A stretch of 64,000 nucleotides of DNA from Novosphingopyxis baekryungensis DSM 16222 (GCF_000420305.1 NZ_ATUR01000003.1:496001-560000); one strand, 5' to 3'; shown: positions 35,509-45,669, counted from the stretch's first letter. Numbers and translations: made by a program. The notes: generated from the sequence alone by a model not told the origin.

Positions 35509-36711
35509 ATGAGCACGGCTTTCAATCAGGATCGCCTCGAACGGATTGCGCCCTTTCTGAAGGCGAAATATCTCGATACCGGGCGCATGCCGCACGCCGC
35601 CGTGCTTGTCGGCACCAAGGACGGGCCGTCCTTTCATTCGCTGCAAGGCGATGCGCGTGAAGGCCAGCCACTGGCCGAGGACACGATCTATCGCATCGCC
35701 TCCATGACCAAGCCGCTCACCTCCATCGCTTTCATGCAGCTGGTGGAACAGGGCAAGGTAGCGCTCAGCAATTATGTGCATGACGTGATCCCCGAATGGA
35801 AGAATCTGGGCGTGTTCCAGGCCGGTGGCGGCGAAGCGCCGTTCCAGTCCCGCCGCCCAAAGCGCCCGATGCAGATGATCGATCTGCTGCGCCACACCTC
35901 CGGCCTGACCTATGGTTTTCAGGAGCGCACGCCGGTGGATGCGGCCTATCGGCGAGACAAGCTGGACAGCTTCAATGCGCAATATGATCTGGAGACCTTC
36001 CTCAAGAAGATCGCCGAATATCCGCTGCTGTTCGATCCCGGTGAAAGCTGGAACTATTCCATCTCCACCGATGTGCTGGGCGGCGTCATTCAGCGGATCG
36101 CCGATCAGCCGTTCGACGCCTATCTGAAAGAGCATGTGCTGGATCCGCTGGGCATGGAGGATACGCATTTCGAGGTGCCCAAGGACAAGGCGGACCGCCT
36201 GGCCGATGCCTATTATTTCCACAGCGCCGAGAAAAAGAAGCTGTTCGATCCCGGCGGCCCGATGAGCAAATGGGCCAATCCGCGCGCCATGCCCTCGGGC
36301 GGCGGCGGCTTGGCCTCCACCATCGGCGATTATGAACGCTTCTGCCGCATGTTGCTCGGTCAGGGAGAATATGAAGGCGCCCGTGTGATCGGTCGCAAGA
36401 CGCTCGATCTCATGACCGCCAATCACCTGCCCGGTGGCAAGGATCTGACCGAATTGTCCGTCAGCCTGTTCTCCGAAGCGGACAATGCCGGCGTGGGCTT
36501 CGGCCTCGGCTTTGCCGGGACGATGGACCCGCACAAGACGCTGACGCCCGGATCGGCCGGCGATTTCTACTGGGGCGGCATGTTCTCGACCGCCTTTTTC
36601 ATCGACCCGGCCGAAGAGCTGTTCATGATCTTCATGACGCAGCTGATGCCCAGCTCCACCTATCCGGTGCGCCGGGAACTCAAGACCATGATCTACGCCG
36701 CGCTGGAATAA
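35509..36711 (+). CDS. serine hydrolase, class C beta-lactamase/EstB-like
   Basis: A 400-residue protein of the beta-lactamase-like serine hydrolases (family VIII esterases). The nucleophile motif SxxK is ASMTKPLTS, near residue 63, and the second motif Tyr is in WNYSISTDV. There is no signal peptide, so it is cytoplasmic, which argues for an esterase rather than antibiotic resistance. ATG 35509 begins the conserved region; ATG 35456 in the same frame would add 18 residues and cannot be excluded. The function in the acyl-CoA group could be ester or lactone hydrolysis, as inference. Confidence 0.88.
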   Translation: MSTAFNQDRLERIAPFLKAKYLDTGRMPHAAVLVGTKDGPSFHSLQGDAREGQPLAEDTIYRIASMTKPLTSIAFMQLVEQGKVALSNYVHDVIPEWKNLGVFQAGGGEAPFQSRRPKRPMQMIDLLRHTSGLTYGFQERTPVDAAYRRDKLDSFNAQYDLETFLKKIAEYPLLFDPGESWNYSISTDVLGGVIQRIADQPFDAYLKEHVLDPLGMEDTHFEVPKDKADRLADAYYFHSAEKKKLFDPGGPMSKWANPRAMPSGGGGLASTIGDYERFCRMLLGQGEYEGARVIGRKTLDLMTANHLPGGKDLTELSVSLFSEADNAGVGFGLGFAGTMDPHKTLTPGSAGDFYWGGMFSTAFFIDPAEELFMIFMTQLMPSSTYPVRRELKTMIYAALE

Positions 36712-36786
36712 CCGGCGGTCAGGGGCAAGCCCCTGCCGATGCGGCGATCACCATTTCCATCCCATCCGTCAAAACAAGGAAAACAT

Positions 36787-38829
36787 ATGACAGACTCCCC
36801 CATTTCCACCACCCGCGAAGGCGATCTGCTGATCGTCACGTCCAACAATCCGCCGGTGAACGCACTGGGCGCCGCCGTGCGCACCGGCCTCACCGCCGCG
36901 CTGGACGAGGCAGAGGGTGACGACAGCATCAAGGCGCTGGTTCTGCGCTGCGAAGGCCGCACCTTCTTTGCCGGGGCCGACATCACCGAATTCGGCAAGC
37001 CGCCGGTCGAGCCGCTGCTGCCCGCCGTGATCGAGCGCATGGAAGCGTTCGGCAAGCCGATCGTTGCCGCGATCCACGGCACCGCGCTGGGTGGTGGCTG
37101 CGAGACGGCGCTGGGGTGCCATTATCGCATCGCCGTGCCGTCCGCCAAGATCGGCACGCCCGAGGTGAAGCTCGGCCTGTTGCCCGGTGCCGGTGGCACG
37201 CAGCGCCTTCCGCGCGTCGCGACGGTCGAGCTGGCGCTGGAGATGACCGCCAAGGGCGATCCCATCTCTGCCAAGAAAGCGCATGAAGCCGGCTTGATCG
37301 ACCGCCTGGCGGGCGAAGATACGTTGCGCGAGGAGGCCATTGCCTTTGCCAATGAAATCAAGGACGCCCGCCCCATTCCGCGCGTGAGCGAGATGGAAGC
37401 CAAGGCGGACGCTGGTGTGTTCGACGAATTCCGCAAGGCCAATGCGCGTAAATTCCATGGCTTCGATGCGCCGGAAGCCAATATCAAATGCGTGGAAGCG
37501 GCCACGCAGATGCCTTTCAAGGAAGGGATCGCGTTCGAGCGCGAGCAGTTCGGCAAGCTGATGTTCGGCAGCCAGTCCGCCGCCATGCGGCACCTGTTCT
37601 TTGCCGAACGCAAGGCGGCCAAGATTGACGATGTGCCGTCCGACATTCAGCTGCGCGAGATCAAGAAGGTCGGCGTGATCGGTGCGGGCACCATGGGTGG
37701 CGGCATTTCGATGAACTTCCTGCAGGCCGGCTATCCGGTCACCATCGTCGAGATGAAGCAGGAAGCGCTGGACAGCGGCACGGGCGTGATTCGCAAAAAT
37801 TATGAGAACAGCGCCGCCAAGGGCCGCTTCACCAATGATCAGGTGGAACAGTGGATGGGTCAGCTGACCGGTTCGCTGAGCCAGGACGATCTGGCCGATT
37901 GCGATCTGATCATCGAAGCGGTGTTCGAGAATATGGATGTGAAAAAGGAGATTTTCGGCAATCTCGATCGCATCTGCAAGCCGGGCGCAATCCTGGCGTC
38001 CAACACCAGCTATCTTGACGTGAATGAGATCGCTGCGGCCACCAACCGCCCCGGTGATGTAGTGGGCATGCACTTCTTCTCGCCTGCCAATGTGATGAAG
38101 CTGCTGGAAGTCGTGCGCGGTGAAAAGACCGACAAGGACGTGCTGGCCACGGTGATGGATGTCGCCAAGAAAATCCGCAAGGTCGCCGTCGTTGCCGGTG
38201 TGTGCGATGGCTTCATCGGCAACCGCATGCTGAAGCCGCGTCAGGTGGAAGCCAACAAGCTGCTGATGGAGGGCGCGACACCCAGCCAGATCGATAAGGT
38301 GCATACCGATTTCGGCATGCCCATGGGGCCGTTCCAGATGGCCGATCTGGCCGGTGTGGATATCGGTTGGCACCGCGATCCCACCCGCATCGAGAATATC
38401 CGCGATGCGCTGGCCGCAGAAGACCGCTGGGGTCAGAAGAAGGGCGCCGGTTTCTACGATTATGACGAGAAGCGCCGCCCCTCCCCGTCACCACGCGTGG
38501 CAGAGATCATCGAGGATTTCCGCAAGAAATCGAACGCCGAAGTGCGCGAGATCAGCGATGAGGAAATCATGGAGCGCACGCTGTACCCCATGGTGAACGA
38601 AGGCGCGCTCATTCTGGAAGAGGGCATCGCCCAGCGCGCCAGCGACATCGATGTGGTGTGGATCTACGGCTATGGCTGGCCGGTCTATCGCGGTGGCCCG
38701 ATGTTCTGGGCCGATCTGGAAGGCGCCAAGAAAATCCTCGCCGGGCTGGAAAAGCATGAAGACAAGTTCGACTTCAAGATTTCCAAACTGCTTCGCGAGA
38801 AGGCGGACAAGGGCGAGCGGTTCAACTGA
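36787..38829 (+). CDS. fadJ: bifunctional enoyl-CoA hydratase/3-hydroxyacyl-CoA dehydrogenase
   Basis: A 680-residue multifunctional beta-oxidation enzyme. The N-terminal crotonase domain (1-290) has the oxyanion-loop [13 protein letters not shown] and catalytic Glu positions in GGGCETALG and [15 protein letters not shown]. The dehydrogenase part starts at [15 protein letters not shown] (near residue 300), with [18 protein letters not shown] and [10 protein letters not shown], then two C-terminal domains. It performs hydration and NAD-dependent oxidation steps. Whether it corresponds to FadB or FadJ cannot be settled; the symbol is tentative. The start has AAGGAAAA upstream. A bidirectional terminator follows. 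Confidence 0.95.
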   Translation: MTDSPISTTREGDLLIVTSNNPPVNALGAAVRTGLTAALDEAEGDDSIKALVLRCEGRTFFAGADITEFGKPPVEPLLPAVIERMEAFGKPIVAAIHGTALGGGCETALGCHYRIAVPSAKIGTPEVKLGLLPGAGGTQRLPRVATVELALEMTAKGDPISAKKAHEAGLIDRLAGEDTLREEAIAFANEIKDARPIPRVSEMEAKADAGVFDEFRKANARKFHGFDAPEANIKCVEAATQMPFKEGIAFEREQFGKLMFGSQSAAMRHLFFAERKAAKIDDVPSDIQLREIKKVGVIGAGTMGGGISMNFLQAGYPVTIVEMKQEALDSGTGVIRKNYENSAAKGRFTNDQVEQWMGQLTGSLSQDDLADCDLIIEAVFENMDVKKEIFGNLDRICKPGAILASNTSYLDVNEIAAATNRPGDVVGMHFFSPANVMKLLEVVRGEKTDKDVLATVMDVAKKIRKVAVVAGVCDGFIGNRMLKPRQVEANKLLMEGATPSQIDKVHTDFGMPMGPFQMADLAGVDIGWHRDPTRIENIRDALAAEDRWGQKKGAGFYDYDEKRRPSPSPRVAEIIEDFRKKSNAEVREISDEEIMERTLYPMVNEGALILEEGIAQRASDIDVVWIYGYGWPVYRGGPMFWADLEGAKKILAGLEKHEDKFDFKISKLLREKADKGERFN

Positions 38830-38858
38830 TCCCGCTTCCCGATCACCAATAGAAAAAG

Positions 38859-38885
38859 GCCCGGTAGCGATACCGGGCTTTTTTT
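38859..38885. terminator. bidirectional intrinsic terminator
   Basis: GCCCGGTA and TACCGGGC form a perfect 8-bp stem with loop GCGA, flanked by five A on the left and seven T on the right. It can end both the fadJ-like transcript and the convergent gene at 38907. Confidence 0.95.
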
Positions 38886-38906
38886 CTGTCTGCTCTCACC
38901 TATCGA

Positions 38907-39452
38907 TCAGATGCCGCGAATATCGACATCGACCACGCGGCCACGCTGGATGGTGCAGGTGAAGCTGCCCCGGTCATAATTGTTGCGTCCGCGATTGCCC
39001 CAGCGGTTGCCACGGCGATCATATTCATTGATCACGATATTGCCGCGCACGCGCACACCCCGGCGCAGGCGATCGACGTCGCGCACTTCGGTCACACGAA
39101 CATCGCTGCCATAGCGGCGGCCCTCATATTGCGCGGCCTGCACGCATTGCTGGATGGCCTGCGAACCGCGATTATATTGCGCGCTGCCGCGATAATATTG
39201 ATTGTCGTTATAGCCACGCGTCGGATAGCCATTCGTATTGGGATAGCGATTGTAGCGGTCGTCATTGTCGCTGGCCGCCGCAATAATGGCGGCAAGCCCA
39301 CCCAAAATGGCCACGCCGGCGATGACTTCGCCGGCGCCGATGCCGCCACGATCCCGGTCGCGAAAGACCTGCGCATTGGCGGGGGCCGCCGTGGACATGA
39401 GCACGGCCGCACCGACAGCCGAACCGATTAGCGTTTTCTTCAAATATGTCAT
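38907..39452 (-). CDS. secreted protein of unknown function
   Basis: A 181-residue exported protein. The signal peptide ends near APANAQ, followed by a Gly/Ala hydrophobic stretch (EVIAGVAILGGLAAIIAAA) that resembles a glycine-zipper segment. A Tyr/Asn/Gly-rich central region and a compact C-terminal domain with two Cys (IQQCVQAA and SFTCTIQ) that may form a disulfide come next. No family recognised. Start at MTYLKKT, with AAGGAG 9 nt upstream. It is a single gene between two convergent or tandem units. Confidence 0.82.
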   Translation of the reverse strand: MTYLKKTLIGSAVGAAVLMSTAAPANAQVFRDRDRGGIGAGEVIAGVAILGGLAAIIAAASDNDDRYNRYPNTNGYPTRGYNDNQYYRGSAQYNRGSQAIQQCVQAAQYEGRRYGSDVRVTEVRDVDRLRRGVRVRGNIVINEYDRRGNRWGNRGRNNYDRGSFTCTIQRGRVVDVDIRGI

Positions 39453-39614
39453 GGGTCGTGCTCCTTTATATCTTCCCCGCTGCATGGTCCGTTCTAGCGA
39501 GGTCGTTGTGACCCCGTTCTGAACTGCACTGGCAGCGATTGTTAATAAAGGAAGCTATTTACATGAACAGACTGCCGGACTCCGCCGCTTGATAGACGGG
39601 CCCGGCAGCGATGA

Positions 39615-41786
39615 TCAGTTTTTCGTCAGGTCCAGCCCGGTGCCGTTCGCCAGGAAGGCGTAGATATCGGCATATTCGGCGATCAGCTTGTCGGTCGGCT
39701 TGCCCGAACCGTGGCCGGCACGGGTTTCGATCCGAATGATCTTCGGCATCGGCCCCGTCTCGGTTGCCTGCAGCCGCGCGATATATTTGAAGCTGTGTCC
39801 CGGCACGACGCGGTCGTCCGTATCGGCGGTCGATACGATCACGGCGGGGTAATCCGCCTTCACCTTGCCAATCGTGTGATAGGGCGAATAGCTGATGAGG
39901 TTGCGGAAATCCTCTTCCCTGTCCGGATAGCCATAATCATCGACCCAGTAGCGCCCGGCGGTGAACCGGTCGAAGCGCAGCATGTCCATCACGCCCACCG
40001 CGGCATGCGCGGCAGCAAACAGATCAGGCCGTTGATTGACGACGGCGCCCACCAGAAGGCCACCATTCGAGCGGCCCTCGATCGCCAGCTCTTCCGGCCC
40101 GGTAAAGCCCTCTGCCTTCAGATACTCGCCTGCCGCGATGAAATCGTCGAACACATTCTGCTTGTTGAGCAATCGCCCGCCGTCATGCCAGGCCTTGCCA
40201 TATTCCCCGCCGCCGCGAAGATTGGCCTGTGCGAACACGCCGCCCTTGTCGATCCACGCCATGCGAAGCGGAGAGAAGCCGGGCGTCAGCGAGATATCGA
40301 AGCCGCCATAACCGTAAAGAAGCGTTGGCGCGGGCCCGGTCACGTCTTTTCGGCGCACCACGAACATCGGAATCCTGGTGCCATCCTTGCTGGCGTAGAA
40401 GCGCTGCTCGGTCACGTAATCATCGGGGTTGAAGGCCAGCTTGGGCGCTTCCCAGACCATGGGCGTCTCGGAGGCCATGTCGAGCCGGTAGACCGCGCCG
40501 GGCTGCGTGAAGCTGGAAAAGGCAAAGAAGGTCTCGTCCTGGTCGGCATCGCCGCCAAAGCCGCCGACCGAGCCGATGCCGGGCAGCGCAAGGCTGTGCC
40601 GGTTGGACCCGTCCAGATCGGCGATCGTCACCTCGTTCTTGGCATCGACCAGATAGTTCAGCACCAGCTTGCCACCGACGATCGACGCGCTGTCGATCAC
40701 GGATTCGCCTTCAGGCACGATCTCGGTCACATCGGCCTCGGTCCCCGTCACCGGCATGGTTACGATACGCAGCCTGGGCGCGTCCTTGTTGGTGGCGAAA
40801 TAGAGCTGGTCGTCGACCTGTCCGAGCATGCGCCAATCGTTCTTCAGCTCCGGCACGATCACCCGCGCCGCCGGCGTTTCGGCGGTCAGATCGATCAGGT
40901 TCAGGCGATAGGCGCTGTCGGTGCCGGAGGAGCTGGTCACCAGGGCAAAGCGGCCATCATCGGTCATCTCGGCCACATGGTTGAGCTTGGGCTCGTCCGG
41001 CGTGGCAAAAAGCAGCCGGTCGGCCGATTGCGGCGTGCCGAGCGCATGATAATATACCGCCTGCTGCTCGTTCAGCGCCTGAAAGGTTTCGCCTTCTGCC
41101 GGCTCGGGAAAGCGCGAATAGACGAAGCCCTTGCCGTCCTTGGTCCAGTCGAGATTGGAGAATTTCACCCATTTGATCTCGTCGCCGGTCGGCTCACCAG
41201 TGGCCACATCCAGCACGCGGACGGTGCGCCAGTCGGTCCCTCCGTCCTGAATGCCATAGAGAAGATGCGTGCCGTCGTCGCTCGGCACCCATTCGGCCAG
41301 CGCGGTCGCGCCGTCCTTGGACCATGGATTGGGGTCGATCAGCACACGGCCCTCACCGTTCAGCTGATCGCGCACATACAGCACCGACTGGTTCTGCAGC
41401 CCGTCATTGCGGGTATAGAAATAATGCCCACCCTTGACCGTCGGCACACCGAAACGCGCATAGTCGTAAAGCTGCTTCATGCGCTGCGCGAGGGCATCCC
41501 GCCCTGGCAAGGTCGCCAGATAGGCGTTGGTGGTATCGACCTCGGACTGCACCCAGGCGGCCACCTCCGGGTCTTCCCGCACGTCATTCTCCAGCCAACG
41601 ATAGGGGTCGGCCACCTTCACGCCAAACTGCTCTTCCACCACATCGCCCTTGCGGGTCTCGGGATAGGTCAGGCCTGGCGCTGCGGTATCGCTGTTCGTC
41701 GTCGCGCGCTCCGTTGTCTGCGCGCAAAGGGCGGCGGGCAGACTGAGCGCAAGAGCGGTGGCGGTAAGCAGCGAGGATGTGCGCAT
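39615..41786 (-). CDS. secreted prolyl oligopeptidase, S9A family
   Basis: A 723-residue exported serine peptidase that cleaves short peptides after proline. The signal peptide ends near ALCAQ. Then come the N-terminal tether (PYRWLENDVREDPEVAAWV), a seven-bladed propeller (about 100-430) and the alpha/beta hydrolase domain. The catalytic triad is Ser in EGRSNGGLLVGA, Asp in STADTDDRVVPGHS and His in RAGHGSGKPT. Length is normal. Together with the M28 and S46 peptidases it points to extracellular peptide use. Upstream is the end of the ribosomal cluster; own promoter not resolved. Confidence 0.96.
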   Translation of the reverse strand: MRTSSLLTATALALSLPAALCAQTTERATTNSDTAAPGLTYPETRKGDVVEEQFGVKVADPYRWLENDVREDPEVAAWVQSEVDTTNAYLATLPGRDALAQRMKQLYDYARFGVPTVKGGHYFYTRNDGLQNQSVLYVRDQLNGEGRVLIDPNPWSKDGATALAEWVPSDDGTHLLYGIQDGGTDWRTVRVLDVATGEPTGDEIKWVKFSNLDWTKDGKGFVYSRFPEPAEGETFQALNEQQAVYYHALGTPQSADRLLFATPDEPKLNHVAEMTDDGRFALVTSSSGTDSAYRLNLIDLTAETPAARVIVPELKNDWRMLGQVDDQLYFATNKDAPRLRIVTMPVTGTEADVTEIVPEGESVIDSASIVGGKLVLNYLVDAKNEVTIADLDGSNRHSLALPGIGSVGGFGGDADQDETFFAFSSFTQPGAVYRLDMASETPMVWEAPKLAFNPDDYVTEQRFYASKDGTRIPMFVVRRKDVTGPAPTLLYGYGGFDISLTPGFSPLRMAWIDKGGVFAQANLRGGGEYGKAWHDGGRLLNKQNVFDDFIAAGEYLKAEGFTGPEELAIEGRSNGGLLVGAVVNQRPDLFAAAHAAVGVMDMLRFDRFTAGRYWVDDYGYPDREEDFRNLISYSPYHTIGKVKADYPAVIVSTADTDDRVVPGHSFKYIARLQATETGPMPKIIRIETRAGHGSGKPTDKLIAEYADIYAFLANGTGLDLTKN

Positions 41787-41878
41787 GAATGGGAGCTCCG
41801 GATTGTAGATACGAAAAAGGCCATGACATCCGTCGATGCCATGACCCGAATTCTGTTATAGTGCGCTCAGATGAACAC

Positions 41879-41898
41879 AAGCTGTCAGATAACAGCTT
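41879..41898 (-). terminator. hairpin after rplQ
   Basis: AAGCTGT and ACAGCTT form a perfect 7-bp stem with a 6-nt loop, 15 nt beyond the rplQ stop. The following sequence is T-rich (TTGTGTTC) but not a clean run, so it is a weak terminator candidate for the alpha operon. Confidence 0.45.
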
Positions 41899-41913
41899 TG
41901 GGAAGAATTGGCC

Positions 41914-42339
41914 TCAGGCCGCTTCGTCCTCATATTCGTCGGCGTTCATCACCGGGCCGCTATCCTGGCCGCGTGCGCTCTCGTCACGGTCCACCAGCTC
42001 GATGACGGCCATCGGCGCCATGTCCGACTTGCGGAAACCGGCCTTGATGACACGGCTGTAGCCGCCGCTACGGTCCGAATAGCGATCGGCCAGCGTGTCG
42101 AACAGCTTGGCGAGCTGCGTTTCGTCCATCAGGCGGCTCTGCGCCAGGCGACGGTTGGACAGGCCACCCTTCTTCGCCAGCGTGATCAGCTTTTCGATAT
42201 AGGGACGCAGTTCCTTGGCCTTCGGCACGGTCGTCACGATCTGCTCATGCTTGATCAGTGCCGCTGCCATGTTGCGCAGCAGCGCGATACGGTGCGAGCT
42301 GGTCCGCTGAAGCTTCCGCTTGCCCATTTTATGACGCAT
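41914..42339 (-). CDS. rplQ: 50S ribosomal protein L17
   Basis: A 141-residue bL17, starting [20 protein letters not shown], with the conserved [21 protein letters not shown]. It sits near the peptide exit tunnel. The C-terminus carries an acidic tail ([10 protein letters not shown]) not present in E. coli. It is the last gene of the alpha operon, 115 bp after rpoA, with two hairpins in the gap. Confidence 0.98.
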   Translation of the reverse strand: MRHKMGKRKLQRTSSHRIALLRNMAAALIKHEQIVTTVPKAKELRPYIEKLITLAKKGGLSNRRLAQSRLMDETQLAKLFDTLADRYSDRSGGYSRVIKAGFRKSDMAPMAVIELVDRDESARGQDSGPVMNADEYEDEAA

Positions 42340-42386
42340 GATTGTATCTCCGTTCGTAAGGGGTCCGTATGAGGTAACCCAGTCCA

Positions 42387-42447
42387 GGCTCTTTTAATGG
42401 GAAGAGCCATATCCCATAGATGGCCACCCCGCCGTCGACGGGGTGGC
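42387..42447 (-). repeat. two hairpins between rpoA and rplQ
   Basis: GGCTCTT/AAGAGCC (42387-42408, 8-nt loop) and GCCACCCCG/CGGGGTGGC (42423-42447, 7-nt loop), both perfect. The second begins 8 nt after the rpoA stop. Likely processing or 3'-stabilising structures, since rplQ must still be transcribed. Confidence 0.6.
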
Positions 42448-42454
42448 GGATGAC

Positions 42455-43513
42455 TTAACCGAGCAGTTCCTGCTCCAGCTTCTTGGCCATTTCCTCGATA
42501 TTCTCCGGCGGCCAGCCAGGAATGTCCATACCGAGGCGCAGGCCCATGCTGGACAGCACTTCCTTGATCTCGTTCAGCGACTTGCGACCGAAATTCGGCG
42601 TGCGCAGCATCTCGGCTTCGGTCTTCTGAACCAGATCGCCGATATAGATGATGTTGTCGTTCTTGAGGCAGTTGGCCGAACGCACCGAAAGCTCGAGCTC
42701 GTCGACCTTCTTGAGAAGATACCGGTTGAGCTGGTTAGCATCGGACTCTTCACCCATGGGCGAAGCGGCCTGGCCGACCGGCGCGCTGGACTGCGTCATC
42801 GCTTCTTCGAAGTGGACGAAGATCTGCAACTGATCCTGAAGAATGCGCGCGGCATAGGCCACGGCGTCTTCAGGTGTCACCGAACCATCGGTTTCCAGCG
42901 TCAGCGAGAGCTTGTCGAAATCCAGTTCCTGGCCAACGCGGGCATTGTCCACCTTGTACGCCACCTGGCGTACAGGCGAATACAGGCTGTCCACGGGGAT
43001 CAGGCCGATCGGCGCGTCGGCCGGACGGTTGGCGACGGCAGGTACATAGCCCTTACCGCTATCGGCGGTCAGCTCCATGTTCAGCGTCGCGTCTTCGTCG
43101 AGATGACAGATGACGAGATCCTTGTTCATGATCTCGATATCGCCGGACACGGCAATGTCGCCGGCCTTGACTTCGCCGGGGCCGGTCTTCGACAGCTGCA
43201 GGCGCTTGGGGCCTTCGCCTTCCATCTTCAGCGCGATCTGCTTCACGTTGAGGACGATGTCGGTCACATCTTCGCGCACACCGGCGAGCGAGGAGAATTC
43301 GTGCAGCACATTTTCGATCTTGATCGAGGTGATGGCTGCGCCTTGCAAGGAAGACAGAAGCACGCGGCGCAGCGAGTTACCGAGAGTCAGGCCAAAGCCA
43401 CGCTCAAGCGGCTCGGCAACCAGAGTGGCCTTGCGCTTGACGTCGCCGGCGGACTTCAGTTCGAGATTGCTGGGCTTCTTGAGTTCCTGCCAGTTCTTCA
43501 TATTGACAGCCAT
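42455..43513 (-). CDS. rpoA: RNA polymerase subunit alpha
   Basis: A 352-residue alpha subunit. The N-terminal dimerisation domain includes [22 protein letters not shown] linker around residue 250 is followed by the C-terminal domain that binds UP elements and activators ([19 protein letters not shown], then [11 protein letters not shown]). Slightly longer than E. coli (329) through the linker. It lies between rpsK and rplQ, the standard alpha-operon position; rpsD is absent, as usual in alphaproteobacteria. Confidence 0.99.
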   Translation of the reverse strand: MAVNMKNWQELKKPSNLELKSAGDVKRKATLVAEPLERGFGLTLGNSLRRVLLSSLQGAAITSIKIENVLHEFSSLAGVREDVTDIVLNVKQIALKMEGEGPKRLQLSKTGPGEVKAGDIAVSGDIEIMNKDLVICHLDEDATLNMELTADSGKGYVPAVANRPADAPIGLIPVDSLYSPVRQVAYKVDNARVGQELDFDKLSLTLETDGSVTPEDAVAYAARILQDQLQIFVHFEEAMTQSSAPVGQAASPMGEESDANQLNRYLLKKVDELELSVRSANCLKNDNIIYIGDLVQKTEAEMLRTPNFGRKSLNEIKEVLSSMGLRLGMDIPGWPPENIEEMAKKLEQELLG

Positions 43514-43623
43514 GGAATTCCCCTAAAGTTCGGGCCCCGGAGCATCAGAGGACCCTCATGTGAATGTGCGCGGGGCGGGATGAAAGCAGCGCCGTCCGCC
43601 CCCGGCCGGCGGCCCGGATCAGC

Positions 43624-43645
43624 GGGCTTCCCCGAAAGGAAGCCC
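43624..43645 (-). repeat. hairpin between rpsK and rpoA
   Basis: GGGCTTCC and GGAAGCCC form a perfect 8-bp stem with a 6-nt loop, 23 nt beyond the rpsK stop, in a 155-nt gap. No T-run follows. Confidence 0.55.
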
Positions 43646-43668
43646 CACTGCCGGACCCTGAAGGGGGT

Positions 43669-44058
43669 TCAGACCCTCCGGCGCTTGGATGGGCGCACGC
43701 CATTATGCGGGATCGGCGTCACGTCGCGGATCGAGGTGATGGTGAAGCCCACCGCCTGTAGTGCGCGCAGCGCGGACTCGCGACCCGAACCGGGGCCCTT
43801 CACTTCGACTTCGAGCGTGCGGACACCGTGATCGGCGGCCTTCTTGCCTGCGTCCTCGGCCGCCACCTGAGCGGCGTACGGCGTGGACTTGCGGCTGCCC
43901 TTGAAGCCCATCATGCCGGCGCTGGACCAGCTGATCGCATTGCCCTGCGCGTCGGTGATGGTGATCATGGTGTTGTTGAAGCTGGCGTTCACATGCGCAA
44001 CGCCGGCGGTGATGTTCTTGCGCTCGCGCTTGCGAATACGCTGGGGTTCACGTGCCAT
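43669..44058 (-). CDS. rpsK: 30S ribosomal protein S11
   Basis: A 129-residue uS11 of normal length with the basic N-terminus ([13 protein letters not shown]), [14 protein letters not shown] and the C-terminal [18 protein letters not shown] and [10 protein letters not shown]. It forms part of the 30S platform near the mRNA exit. Second gene of the alpha operon, 113 bp after rpsM. Confidence 0.99.
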   Translation of the reverse strand: MAREPQRIRKRERKNITAGVAHVNASFNNTMITITDAQGNAISWSSAGMMGFKGSRKSTPYAAQVAAEDAGKKAADHGVRTLEVEVKGPGSGRESALRALQAVGFTITSIRDVTPIPHNGVRPSKRRRV

Positions 44059-44111
44059 TTGGGTATTCCTTCAAAAATTGAAGGGGGATGTTGCCATTCC
44101 CGTCGCTCTGC

Positions 44112-44165
44112 GGAGGCCGAAGCCTCCCGCGGAGAAATAGGGAAAACAGTCCCCCGGACTGTTTT
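44112..44165 (-). repeat. two hairpins between rpsM and rpsK
   Basis: AAAACAGTC/GACTGTTTT (44143-44165, 5-nt loop), right after the rpsM stop, then GGAGGC/GCCTCC closed by a UUCG tetraloop (44112-44127). Both are perfect; the first ends in a short TTTT. They may cause partial termination or mark RNase cleavage. Confidence 0.6.
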
Positions 44166-44171
44166 CTGGTC

Positions 44172-44540
44172 CTATTTCTTCTTGCCGGCGATCGGCTTGG
44201 CTTTACCCTTGCGGGTGCGCGCATTGGTGTGCGTGCGCTGGCCACGGACGGGGAGACCCCGGCGATGGCGCAAGCCGCGATAGGAAGCGAGATCCATCAG
44301 ACGCTTGATGTTCATCGCGGTCTCGCGGCGAAGATCGCCTTCCACGGTGTGCTCAGCGTCGATCGTTTCACGGATCTGCAACACTTCCGCGTCGGTCAGA
44401 TCCTGAACGCGGCGGCTGTGGTCGATGCCCAGCTTGTCCGCGATCTCAACGGCCTTCGTGCGGCCGATTCCGGTGATATAAGTCAGCGCAATAATTACGC
44501 GCTTGTTAGTGGGGATATTGACCCCAGCGATACGTGCCAT
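44172..44540 (-). CDS. rpsM: 30S ribosomal protein S13
   Basis: A 122-residue uS13: starts [20 protein letters not shown], has [14 protein letters not shown] and the basic tail [20 protein letters not shown]. It contacts P-site tRNA and S19 in the 30S head. First gene of the alpha operon, preceded by a strong promoter (44672-44700). In most relatives adk and, at most, one gene lie just upstream; here the rimK group intervenes. Confidence 0.99.
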   Translation of the reverse strand: MARIAGVNIPTNKRVIIALTYITGIGRTKAVEIADKLGIDHSRRVQDLTDAEVLQIRETIDAEHTVEGDLRRETAMNIKRLMDLASYRGLRHRRGLPVRGQRTHTNARTRKGKAKPIAGKKK

Positions 44541-44671
44541 TTATTCTTAAACTCCTGCTCCACAGGGAGGGCCCGGACGGGCGCCCTATCTCATCGCGTG
44601 AAACCGAACGCACGAAAGCCAGCGGCGCATAGCAGGCGCTGCTGGTACCTTCCGTTTTTCGGATGCTGCTT

Positions 44672-44700
44672 GATTTAGGAGTGAGTCGCCATGCTGTCAA
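44672..44700 (-). promoter_or_regulatory. alpha-operon promoter upstream of rpsM
   Basis: Minus-strand TTGACA (44700-44695), a 17-nt spacer and TAAATC (44677-44672). Consensus -35 and optimal spacing make it the best promoter in the window. Transcription would start near 44665, giving a leader of about 125 nt before rpsM, long enough for regulation. Confidence 0.75.
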
Positions 44701-44763
44701 GCGGTGTGGCGCAACTTGGCCAGCGGCACGCCGTCTTCATTCCGACCGCCGGCGGGCAGAGCG

Positions 44764-45669
44764 TCAGCCCTGCCCCTTGGTCTTGGTCCTGCCATTGGCT
44801 TTGTGCGTTTCCATGAATTCGATGATCTTGGTTGCCACGTCAATACCGCTGGCATTCTCGATGCCTTCCAGCCCGGGCGAACTGTTCACTTCCATGATGA
44901 CCGGCCCGTGATTGGAGCGCAGGATATCGACGCCTGCGACGTTGAGCCCCATCACCTTGGCCGCGCGAACGGCCGTGGAGCGTTCTTCCGGCGTGATCTT
45001 GATCGACTTGGCCGATCCGCCGCGATGCAGATTGGAACGAAAATCCCCTTCGGCGCCCGTGCGCATCATGGAGGCAACCACCTTGCCGCCGATGATGAAG
45101 ATGCGAATGTCCGAAGACCCCGCCTCCTTGATGAACTCCTGCACCAGGATGTTGACGTTGGCGCCGCGAAACGCCTCGATCACCGACTTGGCCGATTTCT
45201 CGGTCTCCCCCAGCACCACGCCGATGCCCTGTGTGCCTTCCAGCAACTTGATCACCACCGGCGCGCCGCCGACCATCTTGAGCACTTCGTCGGTCTGCTT
45301 GGGATCATGCGCAAAGGCGGTCACCGGCAGGCCTAGACCATGTTTGGCGAAAATCTGCATCGAGCGCAGCTTGTCCCGGCTGCGGCCGATGGCGACGCTT
45401 TCGTTCAACGGCCACACGCCCATCATCTCGAACTGCCGCAGAACGGCCAGACCATATTGCGTGATGGACGCGCCGATGCGTGGAATCACCGCGTCATAAC
45501 CGAGCAGCGGCTCACCATTATGGCGCGCGCCGGGGCGATGGGACACGATGTCCATCGTCACCCGCAGCGTATTGAGAATATCGATCTCATGACCGCGTTC
45601 ACGCGCCGCCTCCACGATACGCTTGTGCGAATAAAGATTGGCGTTGCGCGCCAGCATCGCGATTTTCAT
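44764..45669 (-). CDS. rimK: ribosomal protein S6--L-glutamate ligase RimK
   Basis: A 301-residue ATP-grasp ligase that adds glutamate to the C-terminus of ribosomal protein S6 and can make polyglutamate. It begins [20 protein letters not shown], with [18 protein letters not shown], the ATP-binding [16 protein letters not shown] and the metal-binding [15 protein letters not shown] (Glu and Asn). Length matches RimK (300). Its start overlaps the stop of the RimB-like gene by ATGA, and that gene in turn overlaps gdhA. The rimB-rimK pair is known from Pseudomonas (rimABK); coupling with glutamate dehydrogenase inside the ribosomal cluster is unusual. Confidence 0.96.
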   Translation of the reverse strand: MKIAMLARNANLYSHKRIVEAARERGHEIDILNTLRVTMDIVSHRPGARHNGEPLLGYDAVIPRIGASITQYGLAVLRQFEMMGVWPLNESVAIGRSRDKLRSMQIFAKHGLGLPVTAFAHDPKQTDEVLKMVGGAPVVIKLLEGTQGIGVVLGETEKSAKSVIEAFRGANVNILVQEFIKEAGSSDIRIFIIGGKVVASMMRTGAEGDFRSNLHRGGSAKSIKITPEERSTAVRAAKVMGLNVAGVDILRSNHGPVIMEVNSSPGLEGIENASGIDVATKIIEFMETHKANGRTKTKGQG

